In this document: piece after piece, positions 51,569 through 58,116 of the stretch
How the letters are laid out: each line of letters starts with the position of its first letter
Numbering within the stretch: the first letter of the stretch is position 1
The notes under the pieces: generated by a model
What the model was told of the DNA's origin: nothing
What the model saw: only the letters and a program-made list of their open reading frames with translations
Databases searched by the model: none
NCBI GenBank assembly: GCA_045628865.1
Contig: JAZQQB010000005.1
Span: 1 to 58,116, forward strand
DNA from: JAZQQB01 sp045628865
GTDB lineage: Bacteria > Bacillota > Clostridia > Lachnospirales > Lachnospiraceae
Direction: 5' to 3'
DNA: 58,116 nucleotides
Made by a program: the position numbers and the translations under genes

Positions 51569-51634
51569 AGCGAGGTAACGGAAACAAGCGCCCGCAGGCA
51601 TTTGTTTAGTAAGTACGAAAGGTAAGGTACATTT

Positions 51635-52972
51635 TTGAAGATTTTATTTGTATCACTTGGATGTGATAAAAACCTGGTAGATACCGAAATGATGCTTGGC
51701 ATGCTTGGGGAATATGGGTATGAATTTACCAATGATGAACAGGATGCTGATGTAATTGTGGTAAATACCTGTTGTTTTATTGGAGATGCGAAAGAAGAAA
51801 GTATCAATACACTGATTGAAATGGGTCAATGGAAGGAAGAAGGCAAGTGTAAAGCATTGATTGCAGCAGGATGCCTTGCACAACGTTACAAAGAAGACAT
51901 TGAAAGAGAAATTCCGGAAGTAGATGCATTGATTGGTACAACTGCCATTGATAAGGTGGTGGAAACCATAGATTCAGTTTTGGCTGGAAAGGGAATCAGT
52001 CATGTTGAAGATATCAATCTTGCACCAGTTCATGGCAAAAAAAGAATTGTGACTACTGGTGGACATTTTGCATATCTAAAAATTGCAGAAGGATGCGATA
52101 AGCGTTGTACCTACTGTATTATTCCTAAGGTGCGAGGAAACTATCGCAGTATTCCAATGGAGAGCTTAATTGCTTCTGCCAAGGAATTGGTAGAAAATGG
52201 TGCTAAGGAATTGATTTTGGTTGCTCAGGAAACAACTGTATATGGTAAGGATCTATATGGAGAGAAGAAACTTCCAGAGTTATTACGTGAGCTTTGCAAA
52301 ATTCAAGGCCTTGTATGGATCAGAATTCTTTACTGCTATCCAGAAGAAATCACAGATGAATTGATTCAGGTTATGAAGGAAGAAAAGAAGATTTGTCATT
52401 ACCTGGATATGCCAATCCAGCATGCATCAGATGCTATTTTGAAGAAAATGGCAAGAAGAACAACGAGAGCAGAAATTACAGATAAGATTGCAAAATTAAG
52501 AGAAGAGATTCCTGATATCTGTTTAAGAACAACACTCATTACCGGGTTCCCGGGAGAAACAGAGGAAGATCATGAAATCATGATGGATTTTGTGGACGAA
52601 ATTGGTTTTGATAGATTAGGAGTATTTACTTATTCTCAGGAAGAAGATACAATTGCAGCTGAAATGCCAGACCAGATTGATGAAGAAGTGAAGAAGGATC
52701 GTCAGGCTGATGTGCTGGAACTTCAACAGGAAATTGCATATGATGCAGCAGCAGATTGTGCAGGTAGTGTTGTGATGGCCATGATTGAGGGAAAGGTTGC
52801 AGACGAAAATGCTTATATAGCTAGAACTTATAAGGACGCACCGAATGTTGATGGTTATCTTTTTATCAACACATCGAGAGAGCTGATGACAGGAGATATT
52901 GTCATGGCTCATATTACAGGGTCGTATGAATATGATTTGATAGGAGTGTTAGAAGATGAATTTACCGAATAA
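51635..52972 (+). CDS. rimO: Ribosomal protein S12 methylthiotransferase RimO
   Basis: Radical SAM enzyme that methylthiolates Asp of ribosomal protein S12. TTG start, with AAAGGTAAGG upstream. 445 aa: N-terminal UPF0004 domain with the 4Fe-4S Cys residues (SLGCDKNLVDTE, VVNTCCFIGDAKEES, AGCLAQRY), radical SAM CxxxCxxC in EGCDKRCTYCIIP and a C-terminal TRAM domain. The SLGCDKNLVD start favours RimO over MiaB. The 3' end overlaps pgsA by 17 bases. Confidence 0.95.
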   Translation: MKILFVSLGCDKNLVDTEMMLGMLGEYGYEFTNDEQDADVIVVNTCCFIGDAKEESINTLIEMGQWKEEGKCKALIAAGCLAQRYKEDIEREIPEVDALIGTTAIDKVVETIDSVLAGKGISHVEDINLAPVHGKKRIVTTGGHFAYLKIAEGCDKRCTYCIIPKVRGNYRSIPMESLIASAKELVENGAKELILVAQETTVYGKDLYGEKKLPELLRELCKIQGLVWIRILYCYPEEITDELIQVMKEEKKICHYLDMPIQHASDAILKKMARRTTRAEITDKIAKLREEIPDICLRTTLITGFPGETEEDHEIMMDFVDEIGFDRLGVFTYSQEEDTIAAEMPDQIDEEVKKDRQADVLELQQEIAYDAAADCAGSVVMAMIEGKVADENAYIARTYKDAPNVDGYLFINTSRELMTGDIVMAHITGSYEYDLIGVLEDEFTE

Positions 52973-53525
52973 GCTTACAATTTTTAGAGTTATCTTAATT
53001 CCTTTTTTTGTTCTTTTTATGTTGAGTGATATTGCAGGGGGCGCATCTAAGTGGATTTCTCTTGGTATTTTTATTGTAGCTAGCTTAACAGATATGGCAG
53101 ATGGAAAAATCGCAAGAAAATATAATTTGGTAACAAATTTTGGAAAGTTTATGGATCCATTGGCAGACAAGCTGTTGGTATGTACTGCATTGCTTTGCTT
53201 GATTCCTAAACAGAACAATACTTATTTTGACCATATGGACATGATCTTTTTGGTTGTAGTTATTGTGATTATTGCCAGAGAATTTATTATTAGTGGTTTT
53301 CGTACTGTTGCAGCTGATAATGGTCGAGTACTTGCAGCCAGTTATTGGGGCAAGTTTAAGACTACTTTCCAGATGATCATGGTATGCTTTATGATTGCTG
53401 ATCTTCAGGTTAAATGGATTCAGATTTTTACATTTGTGATCATGTGGATCTCGCTTGCATTGACCATTATTTCTTTGATGGATTACTTGATCAAAAATAA
53501 AGATGTTTTAAGTGAAAAGAAATAA
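52956..53525 (+). CDS. pgsA: CDP-diacylglycerol-glycerol-3-phosphate 3-phosphatidyltransferase
   Basis: Makes phosphatidylglycerol phosphate in the membrane. 189 aa with about five helices. The CDP-alcohol phosphatidyltransferase motif DG-x2-AR-x8-G-x3-D-x3-D is complete in ADGKIARKYNLVTNFGKFMDPLADK. Ribosome site TAGGAG inside rimO, so translation is coupled. Confidence 0.95.
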   Translation: MNLPNKLTIFRVILIPFFVLFMLSDIAGGASKWISLGIFIVASLTDMADGKIARKYNLVTNFGKFMDPLADKLLVCTALLCLIPKQNNTYFDHMDMIFLVVVIVIIAREFIISGFRTVAADNGRVLAASYWGKFKTTFQMIMVCFMIADLQVKWIQIFTFVIMWISLALTIISLMDYLIKNKDVLSEKK

Positions 53526-53557
53526 TGGAAATAATATATAAAATAAACCGAAAGGGT

Positions 53558-53597
53558 GAAAGAGTTGCCTTTGCTTATGCGCAAAGGCTTTCTCTTT
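53558..53597 (+). terminator. Hairpin between pgsA and cinA
   Basis: GCCTTTGC/GCAAAGGC inner stem and GAAAGAG/CTCTTT outer stem. The T-tail is short, so it may be a partial terminator. Its position supports the later cinA start. Confidence 0.55.
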
Positions 53598-53611
53598 GTC
53601 ATGGTGATAAA

Positions 53612-54085
53612 ATGAAAGCAATTGAACAAGTAGTAGTAGAAGCATTGATGGAAAAAGGGTATTCTGTTTCTACAGCAGAGTCCTGTACAGGAGGTCTTTT
53701 AGCTGGAACCATTATCAATGTATCAGGGGTATCTGCTGTTTATAAAGAGGGGTATATCACTTATGCCAATGAAGCCAAGGAGAATCTTTTGGGGGTATCC
53801 CATGAAGATCTTGAAACAGTTGGAGCTGTTAGTGAAGAAGTAGCAAGACAGATGGCAGAGGGCGCGAAAAAGAGAGCAAATGCGGATTGTGGATTAGCAA
53901 CGACTGGTATTGCTGGACCAGAGGGTGGAACTAAAGAAAAGCCAGTAGGACTTGTTTATATTGGTTGTAGTGTGAAGGATCATACTGTTGTAGAGAAATG
54001 TCAGTTTGAAGGTTCTCGTTTAGAGGTTCGTATGCAGGCAGTAGAAAGAGCATTACAGATTTTATTGCAACAGCTTCAGGCTTGA
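53612..54085 (+). CDS. cinA: CinA C-terminal domain protein (nicotinamide-nucleotide amidase)
   Basis: 157 aa from ATG 53612; the frame is open from 53525, but the extra residues would be encoded by the hairpin. Only the CinA-C domain (PncC-type NMN deamidase) is present: VSTAESCTGGLLAGTIINVSGVSAVYKEGYITYANEAKENLLGV and TTGIAGPEGGTKEKPVGLVYIG. The N-terminal COG1058/MoaB-like domain of full-length CinA is absent. It lies between pgsA and recA, the classical cinA-recA position. The name pncC would also fit. Confidence 0.92.
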   Translation: MKAIEQVVVEALMEKGYSVSTAESCTGGLLAGTIINVSGVSAVYKEGYITYANEAKENLLGVSHEDLETVGAVSEEVARQMAEGAKKRANADCGLATTGIAGPEGGTKEKPVGLVYIGCSVKDHTVVEKCQFEGSRLEVRMQAVERALQILLQQLQA

Positions 54086-54573
54086 TCACAGAAGAGTGCA
54101 GATGAAAATGTCAGACAAGTTTAAGCGCATTTCTCAGCAAGAACGCTGGTGGCATTCTTGAATTTGTTGAGTTCAATGCATAAAGTACTTGCATAGAAGA
54201 ATAGATTATGTTATCTTAATGAGGTCGTCGTAAGATGACCTCATAATTTGTTTTCAGAAAGAGTAGATGCGACAGAGAAATCTTTATGGAAACAATATTC
54301 TTTTGACTATACATAGTCAATCTTGAATCCCTGTATATGGGATACTCTAATGGCCTTTGGCTTACTTGTTACGCGAATTCCGCGTTGTATTTTCGGGAAT
54401 ATTTTTATTATGTTTTTTGCATAGGATGGATTATTTCTAAAAAGCTGCAAAAAATCGTAAAAAAAAGCATCGGAGGTGATATAAAAGTACGGTTTATTGG
54501 ACAAAAAAAGACTACAATATAGATATCAACAAAACACAAATAAAAAAGCAACCAAAAAACGTTAAAAATTTTA
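54086..54573. other. Gene-free stretch upstream of recA
   Basis: 488 bases. It contains a copy of a short hairpin repeat (54138-54163), a terminator-like hairpin (54221-54242: GAGGTCGTC with GATGACCTC, then a T-rich tail) and the small palindrome GACTAT-AC-ATAGTC (54304-54317). A 61-codon open frame (54337-54522) has no ribosome site and no recognisable features. A good Shine-Dalgarno-like CGGAGGTGAT near 54471 is not followed by a start codon. Confidence 0.6.
54138..54163 (+). repeat. Short hairpin repeat, copy 2
   Basis: 25 of 26 bases match 30504-30529; the one change creates a mismatch in the stem. Confidence 0.75.
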
Positions 54574-54602
54574 TTGACAAAATCGAACATTTGTTTTAGA
54601 AT
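54574..54602 (+). promoter_or_regulatory. recA promoter
   Basis: Consensus TTGACA (54574-54579), a 17-bp spacer and TAGAAT (54597-54602). Confidence 0.85.
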
Positions 54603-54626
54603 TGAAAATGTAATGAACAAATGTTC
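54584..54626. promoter_or_regulatory. Two LexA (Cheo-box) operators of recA
   Basis: CGAACATTTGTTTT (54584-54597) lies between -35 and -10. GAACAAATGTTC (54615-54626) is a perfect palindrome just after the expected transcription start. Both fit the Gram-positive SOS box GAAC-N4-GTTC, the first imperfectly. Confidence 0.8.
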
Positions 54627-54648
54627 TACACAAAAAGGAGAGTTTAAG

Positions 54649-55728
54649 ATGGATAAACAGGATAAGTTAAAAGCATTAGACGCGGCACTTTCACAGATAG
54701 AGAGACAGTACGGAAAAGGTACAGTAATGAAATTAGGAGATCCAGCTTCACAGATGAATGTGGAAACAGTTCCAACAGGTTCTATTAGTTTGGATATTGC
54801 ACTTGGACTTGGTGGCATTCCTAAGGGAAGAATTATTGAAATCTATGGTCCAGAATCTTCAGGTAAGACAACAGTAACCTTACATATGATTGCTGAGGTA
54901 CAGAAAAGAGGAGGCATTGCAGGATTTATTGATGCAGAACATGCATTGGATCCAGTATATGCGAAGAATATTGGTGTTGATGTTGATAACCTTTATATTT
55001 CACAGCCAGATAACGGAGAACAGGCTTTGGAGATCACAGAAACAATGGTACGTTCAGGTGCTATTGATATTGTAGTAGTCGATTCAGTTGCTGCATTGGT
55101 TCCTAAAGCTGAAATTGATGGTGACATGGGCGATTCTCACGTAGGTTTACAGGCAAGACTGATGTCACAGGCACTTCGTAAGTTAACAGCAGTAATCAGT
55201 AAATCCAATTGTACTGTTATCTTTATCAACCAGTTACGTGAAAAGGTTGGAGTTATGTTTGGTAATCCAGAAACAACAACTGGTGGACGTGCTTTAAAGT
55301 TCTATTCTTCTGTTCGTTTGGATGTCAGAAGGATTGAATCCTTAAAACAGAGTGGTGAAGTGATTGGTAACCGTACAAGAGTAAAGGTTGTTAAAAATAA
55401 AATCGCACCACCTTTCAAGGAGGCTGAATTTGATATCATGTTTGGCGAAGGTATTTCGAAGGAAGGAGATATCCTTGATCTTGCGGCGGACAATGATGTA
55501 ATCAATAAGAGTGGTGCATGGTATGCATATGAAGGTAATAAGATTGGACAGGGTCGTGAGAATGCCAAGACATTCTTAAAGCAGAACCCTCAGATTTGTG
55601 CAGAGGTTGAAGCGAAGGTTCGTGAACTTTTTGGATTGGAAGCAGGAGAAACAGAAACTGAACCTGAAACAAAGTCCAAGAAGTCTAAAACTGAAGCGAA
55701 AGCAGAATCAGAGGCAGTAGGAGAATAA
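54649..55728 (+). CDS. recA: Recombinase RecA
   Basis: Central strand-exchange protein and SOS co-protease. 359 aa from ATG 54649 (AAAAGGAGAG upstream; the open frame reaches 54574, which is the promoter). Walker A GPESSGKTT (67-75), Walker B VVVDSVAALVPKAE, L2 loop region NQLREKVGVMFGNPETTTGGRALKFYSS. The tail is Lys/Glu-rich. Confidence 0.98.
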   Translation: MDKQDKLKALDAALSQIERQYGKGTVMKLGDPASQMNVETVPTGSISLDIALGLGGIPKGRIIEIYGPESSGKTTVTLHMIAEVQKRGGIAGFIDAEHALDPVYAKNIGVDVDNLYISQPDNGEQALEITETMVRSGAIDIVVVDSVAALVPKAEIDGDMGDSHVGLQARLMSQALRKLTAVISKSNCTVIFINQLREKVGVMFGNPETTTGGRALKFYSSVRLDVRRIESLKQSGEVIGNRTRVKVVKNKIAPPFKEAEFDIMFGEGISKEGDILDLAADNDVINKSGAWYAYEGNKIGQGRENAKTFLKQNPQICAEVEAKVRELFGLEAGETETEPETKSKKSKTEAKAESEAVGE

Positions 55729-55772
55729 TTGATATTGAGATAAAGAGTTATTGGGGATAGGAGTATTTGCAG

Positions 55773-55800
55773 GCCTCAGTCATAGCAATATGACTGAGGC
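55773..55800 (+). promoter_or_regulatory. Hairpin overlapping the recX start
   Basis: An 11-bp perfect stem (GCCTCAGTCAT with ATGACTGAGGC) around AGCAAT. The right arm begins with ATG 55790, a candidate recX start. Confidence 0.7.
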
Positions 55801-56446
55801 TGATTTTGAAAAAATGATTATTACACAGATAAAAGAAATTGCCAAAAAAAAATCACAGATTTTTCTTGATGAAGAACCAGCATTTATACTGTATAACAAT
55901 GAAATTCGTAAATATAAGCTTATTTGTGATCAGGAGATTCCTGAAAGTGTATATTTGGAAATCACAAATACATTACTTCCTAAACGTGCCAAACTTCGTG
56001 CTATGAATCTTTTACAAACTAAGGATTATACGAGAAAGCAGTTAAAGGATAAGTTATTGCAAGGAGGCTACGGTGAGAAAATTGTTGAACAGGCACTTTG
56101 TTATGTAGAGAGTTATCATTACATTGATGATCTTCGCTACGCAAAAAGTTATATTTCATATAGACTTGAAACGAAGAGTAGAAGGAAATTAGAACAAGAA
56201 CTATTCATAAAAGGAGTTAACTTTGAGATAATTCAAAAAGCTTTCGAAGAATTGTCAGAGGAAGGACAAGAAAGTGACGAAATTTCGCTGATAAACGATT
56301 TACTGATAAAGAAAAAATACAATTTTGATCATCCAGAAACGAAAGAAATGCAGAGAATGTATGGATTTTTAAGCCGAAAAGGGTTCAGTCAGGATGCGAT
56401 TTATAAAGTTTTGATTTCTAAGGGAAAAGAAGTCCCTTTTACTTGA
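55790..56446 (+). CDS. recX: Regulatory protein RecX
   Basis: Modulator that inhibits or adjusts RecA filaments. From ATG 55790 it has 218 aa of tandem three-helix repeats: AMNLLQTKDYTRKQLKDKLLQGGYGEKIVEQALCYVESYHYIDDLRYAKSYI and SRRKLEQELFIKGVNFEIIQKAFEEL are typical. The start is uncertain: TTG 55751, ATG 55790 and ATG 55814 are in frame and none has a strong ribosome site. Alignment to the usual N-terminus (MIITQIKEIAKKKSQIFLDEEPAFILY) favours 55790 or 55814. Directly follows recA. Confidence 0.87.
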   Translation: MTEADFEKMIITQIKEIAKKKSQIFLDEEPAFILYNNEIRKYKLICDQEIPESVYLEITNTLLPKRAKLRAMNLLQTKDYTRKQLKDKLLQGGYGEKIVEQALCYVESYHYIDDLRYAKSYISYRLETKSRRKLEQELFIKGVNFEIIQKAFEELSEEGQESDEISLINDLLIKKKYNFDHPETKEMQRMYGFLSRKGFSQDAIYKVLISKGKEVPFT

Positions 56447-56471
56447 CAGAAGTCTGAATTCAGTATACAAT
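56443..56471 (+). promoter_or_regulatory. Strong promoter of rny
   Basis: TTGACA (56443-56448), a 17-bp spacer and TACAAT (56466-56471), overlapping the recX stop codon. Confidence 0.8.
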
Positions 56472-56567
56472 TTATGTATTGTAAGTTTGTAAAATTAGGG
56501 CAAGGTATCGTCCTATTACAGATAATTGTACAATGAAAATTAAATAAGGGAGGTGCTCCTGTACGCT

Positions 56568-58112
56568 ATGGGTTACGTTTTAACAGCATTAGTATCTGTG
56601 CTTGTTGCAGCTGTAATTACTGCGGTAATTGTGTCCGCTGTTTTGAAGAGCAGAACAGAGAAGACGATTGGTAATGCAGATCAGAAGGCAAGAGAAATCA
56701 TTGATGAAGCATTAAAAACTGCTGAAGCGAAGAAACGTGAAGGCTTACTCGAAGTGAAGGAAGAGTCTATTCGTGCTAAGAATGAATTAGACAAAGAAAT
56801 CAAAGAGAGAAGAGCTGAAGCGCAACGTTATGAAAGACGTATTCAGCAAAAAGAAGAGAACATCGATAAGAAAGCAGATGCGATTGAGAAGAAGGAAGCT
56901 AATCTGAATGCCAGAGAAGAAGAAATGGCTAAACAGAAAGAGCAGGTAGCTAGATTAAACGAGCAGCGAGTACAGGAACTAGAACGAATTTCAGGATTAA
57001 CCTCCGAACAAGCAAAAGAATATTTGTTGAAGACTGTTGAAGAAGATGTAAAACATGAAACGGCTGTGATGATCAAGGAGATGGAGAATCGCGCCAAAGA
57101 AGAAGCTGACAAGAAGGCGAAGGAATATGTGGTGAATGCAATTCAGAGATGTGCTGCAGACCATGTATCAGAAACAACAATTTCTGTTGTTCAGCTTCCT
57201 AATGATGAAATGAAGGGACGTATTATTGGTAGAGAGGGACGTAATATTCGTACTCTTGAAACCATGACAGGTGTTGATTTGATTATTGATGATACACCGG
57301 AAGCTGTCATTTTGTCGGGTTTTGACCCTATTCGTAGGGAAGTTGCCAGAATTGCATTGGAGAAATTGATTGTTGATGGACGTATTCATCCAGCAAGAAT
57401 CGAAGAAATGGTTGAAAAAGCAAGAAAAGAAGTTGAAACTATGATCAGAGAAGAAGGTGAAGCAGCTACACTTGAAGTTGGTGTACATGGAATTCATCCG
57501 GAATTAGTCAGACTTCTCGGTAAGATGAAATTTAGAACCAGTTATGGTCAGAATGCTTTGAAACATTCAATTGAAGTTGCTCATTTATCAGGACTTTTAG
57601 CAGCTGAAATGGGACTTGATATCAGAATGGCAAAGCGCGCAGGCTTATTACATGATATTGGTAAGGCTGTTGACAGAGAAAGAGAAGGCTCACATATCCA
57701 GTTAGGATCTGAGCTTTGTAGAAAGTATAAGGAATCTGCTATTGTTATTAACGCAGTAGAGTCTCATCATGGTGATGTAGAACCTACGTCTTTGATTGCT
57801 TGTATCGTACAGGCAGCTGATACAATTTCAGCAGCAAGACCGGGAGCACGTAGAGAGACATTAGAAACTTATACAAGTAGATTAAAACAATTAGAAGACA
57901 TAACCAACAATTTCAAAGGTGTAGACAAATCTTTTGCTATTCAGGCAGGTAGAGAGGTTCGTGTAATGGTAGTTCCAGAACACGTATCCGATGCAGACAT
58001 GGTAATCATGGCTAGAGAAATTTCAAAGAGAATTGAGAATGAAATGCAGTATCCTGGTCAGATTAAGGTAAATGTCATTCGTGAATCACGAGTAACAGAT
58101 TACGCTAAGTAA
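56568..58112 (+). CDS. rny: Ribonuclease Y
   Basis: Membrane-anchored endoribonuclease that starts mRNA decay. 514 aa from ATG 56568: N-terminal membrane helix (about 3-25), long charged coiled coil (about 30-190), KH domain with GREG loop (KGRIIGREGRNIRTLETMTG), HD domain with LLHDIGK and SHHGDVEPTS. The Shine-Dalgarno GGGAGGTG is about 14 bases before this ATG, which is far; GTG 56553 overlaps it and is less likely, and CTG 56559 would have ideal spacing. Complete at the 3' end. Confidence 0.96.
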   Translation: MGYVLTALVSVLVAAVITAVIVSAVLKSRTEKTIGNADQKAREIIDEALKTAEAKKREGLLEVKEESIRAKNELDKEIKERRAEAQRYERRIQQKEENIDKKADAIEKKEANLNAREEEMAKQKEQVARLNEQRVQELERISGLTSEQAKEYLLKTVEEDVKHETAVMIKEMENRAKEEADKKAKEYVVNAIQRCAADHVSETTISVVQLPNDEMKGRIIGREGRNIRTLETMTGVDLIIDDTPEAVILSGFDPIRREVARIALEKLIVDGRIHPARIEEMVEKARKEVETMIREEGEAATLEVGVHGIHPELVRLLGKMKFRTSYGQNALKHSIEVAHLSGLLAAEMGLDIRMAKRAGLLHDIGKAVDREREGSHIQLGSELCRKYKESAIVINAVESHHGDVEPTSLIACIVQAADTISAARPGARRETLETYTSRLKQLEDITNNFKGVDKSFAIQAGREVRVMVVPEHVSDADMVIMAREISKRIENEMQYPGQIKVNVIRESRVTDYAK

Positions 58113-58116
58113 TTGG

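Noticed and set aside
54337..54522. 61-codon open frame upstream of recA
   Set aside because: No ribosome site, no recognisable domain, AT-rich composition like the intergenic sequence.

Overview
The window is a stretch of chromosome from an AT-rich, endospore-forming Clostridia, most likely a member of the Lachnospiraceae. This is inferred from the complete spoIIIA cluster, spo0A and spoIVB; the order asp23-nusB-xseA-xseB-ispA-dxs-tlyA-nadK-argR-recN; the RemA-gmk-rpoZ-rimO-pgsA-cinA-recA-recX-rny block; and GLUG and SH3 surface proteins. Almost all genes lie on the + strand. No rRNA, tRNA, CRISPR array, prophage or intact insertion sequence was seen.

Layout. 1-3.3 kb: 3' end of pnp and a membrane-anchored HtrA protease. 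3.3-8.2 kb: spoIIIAA-AH, the mother-cell half of the forespore feeding channel, behind a SigE-like promoter. 8.2-12.5 kb: deoB, prfC and a transglutaminase-like lipoprotein. 12.5-21.7 kb: a ten-gene housekeeping operon from asp23 to recN (transcription termination, exonuclease VII, isoprenoid precursors, TlyA, NAD kinase, ArgR, RecN). 21.7-25.3 kb: an elaborate regulatory region, a fused ATPase-permease ABC protein and a HAD phosphatase. 25.3-29.7 kb: spo0A with its own 0A boxes, a membrane diguanylate cyclase, and spoIVB. 29.7-32.9 kb: a metal resistance island (two ArsR repressors, a free-standing HMA protein, a P1B ATPase). 33-34.1 kb: a small unknown gene and a second Spo0A DNA-binding domain that has no receiver and has a perfect 0A box upstream. 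34.2-38.9 kb: glgA, a Y-family polymerase (- strand) and rqcH. 38.9-48.8 kb: an SH3 membrane protein (- strand) divergent from a giant MMPL-GLUG fusion, which is followed after one base by a GH2 beta-galactosidase. 48.8-58.1 kb: yicC, a repeat-rich gap, remA, gmk, rpoZ, rimO, pgsA, cinA, recA (two LexA-type operators), recX and rny.

The most interesting parts are the sporulation-control features. The Spo0A master regulator, a receiver-less paralogue that carries nearly the same recognition helix, a diguanylate cyclase between spo0A and spoIVB, and several 0A-box-like sites lie within 13 kb. This suggests a local network in which Spo0A~P may switch on a phosphorylation-independent competitor or relay. 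The second item is a surface module: an SH3 protein with tandem acidic tail repeats beside a transporter fused to a secreted GLUG domain through what looks like a retained signal peptide. The third is a set of dispersed palindromic repeats, including two nearly identical 102-bp direct repeats in front of remA.

All functional names rest on reading motifs and gene order by eye. No database search was run. Start codons were chosen by Shine-Dalgarno spacing and family length and are flagged where doubtful.
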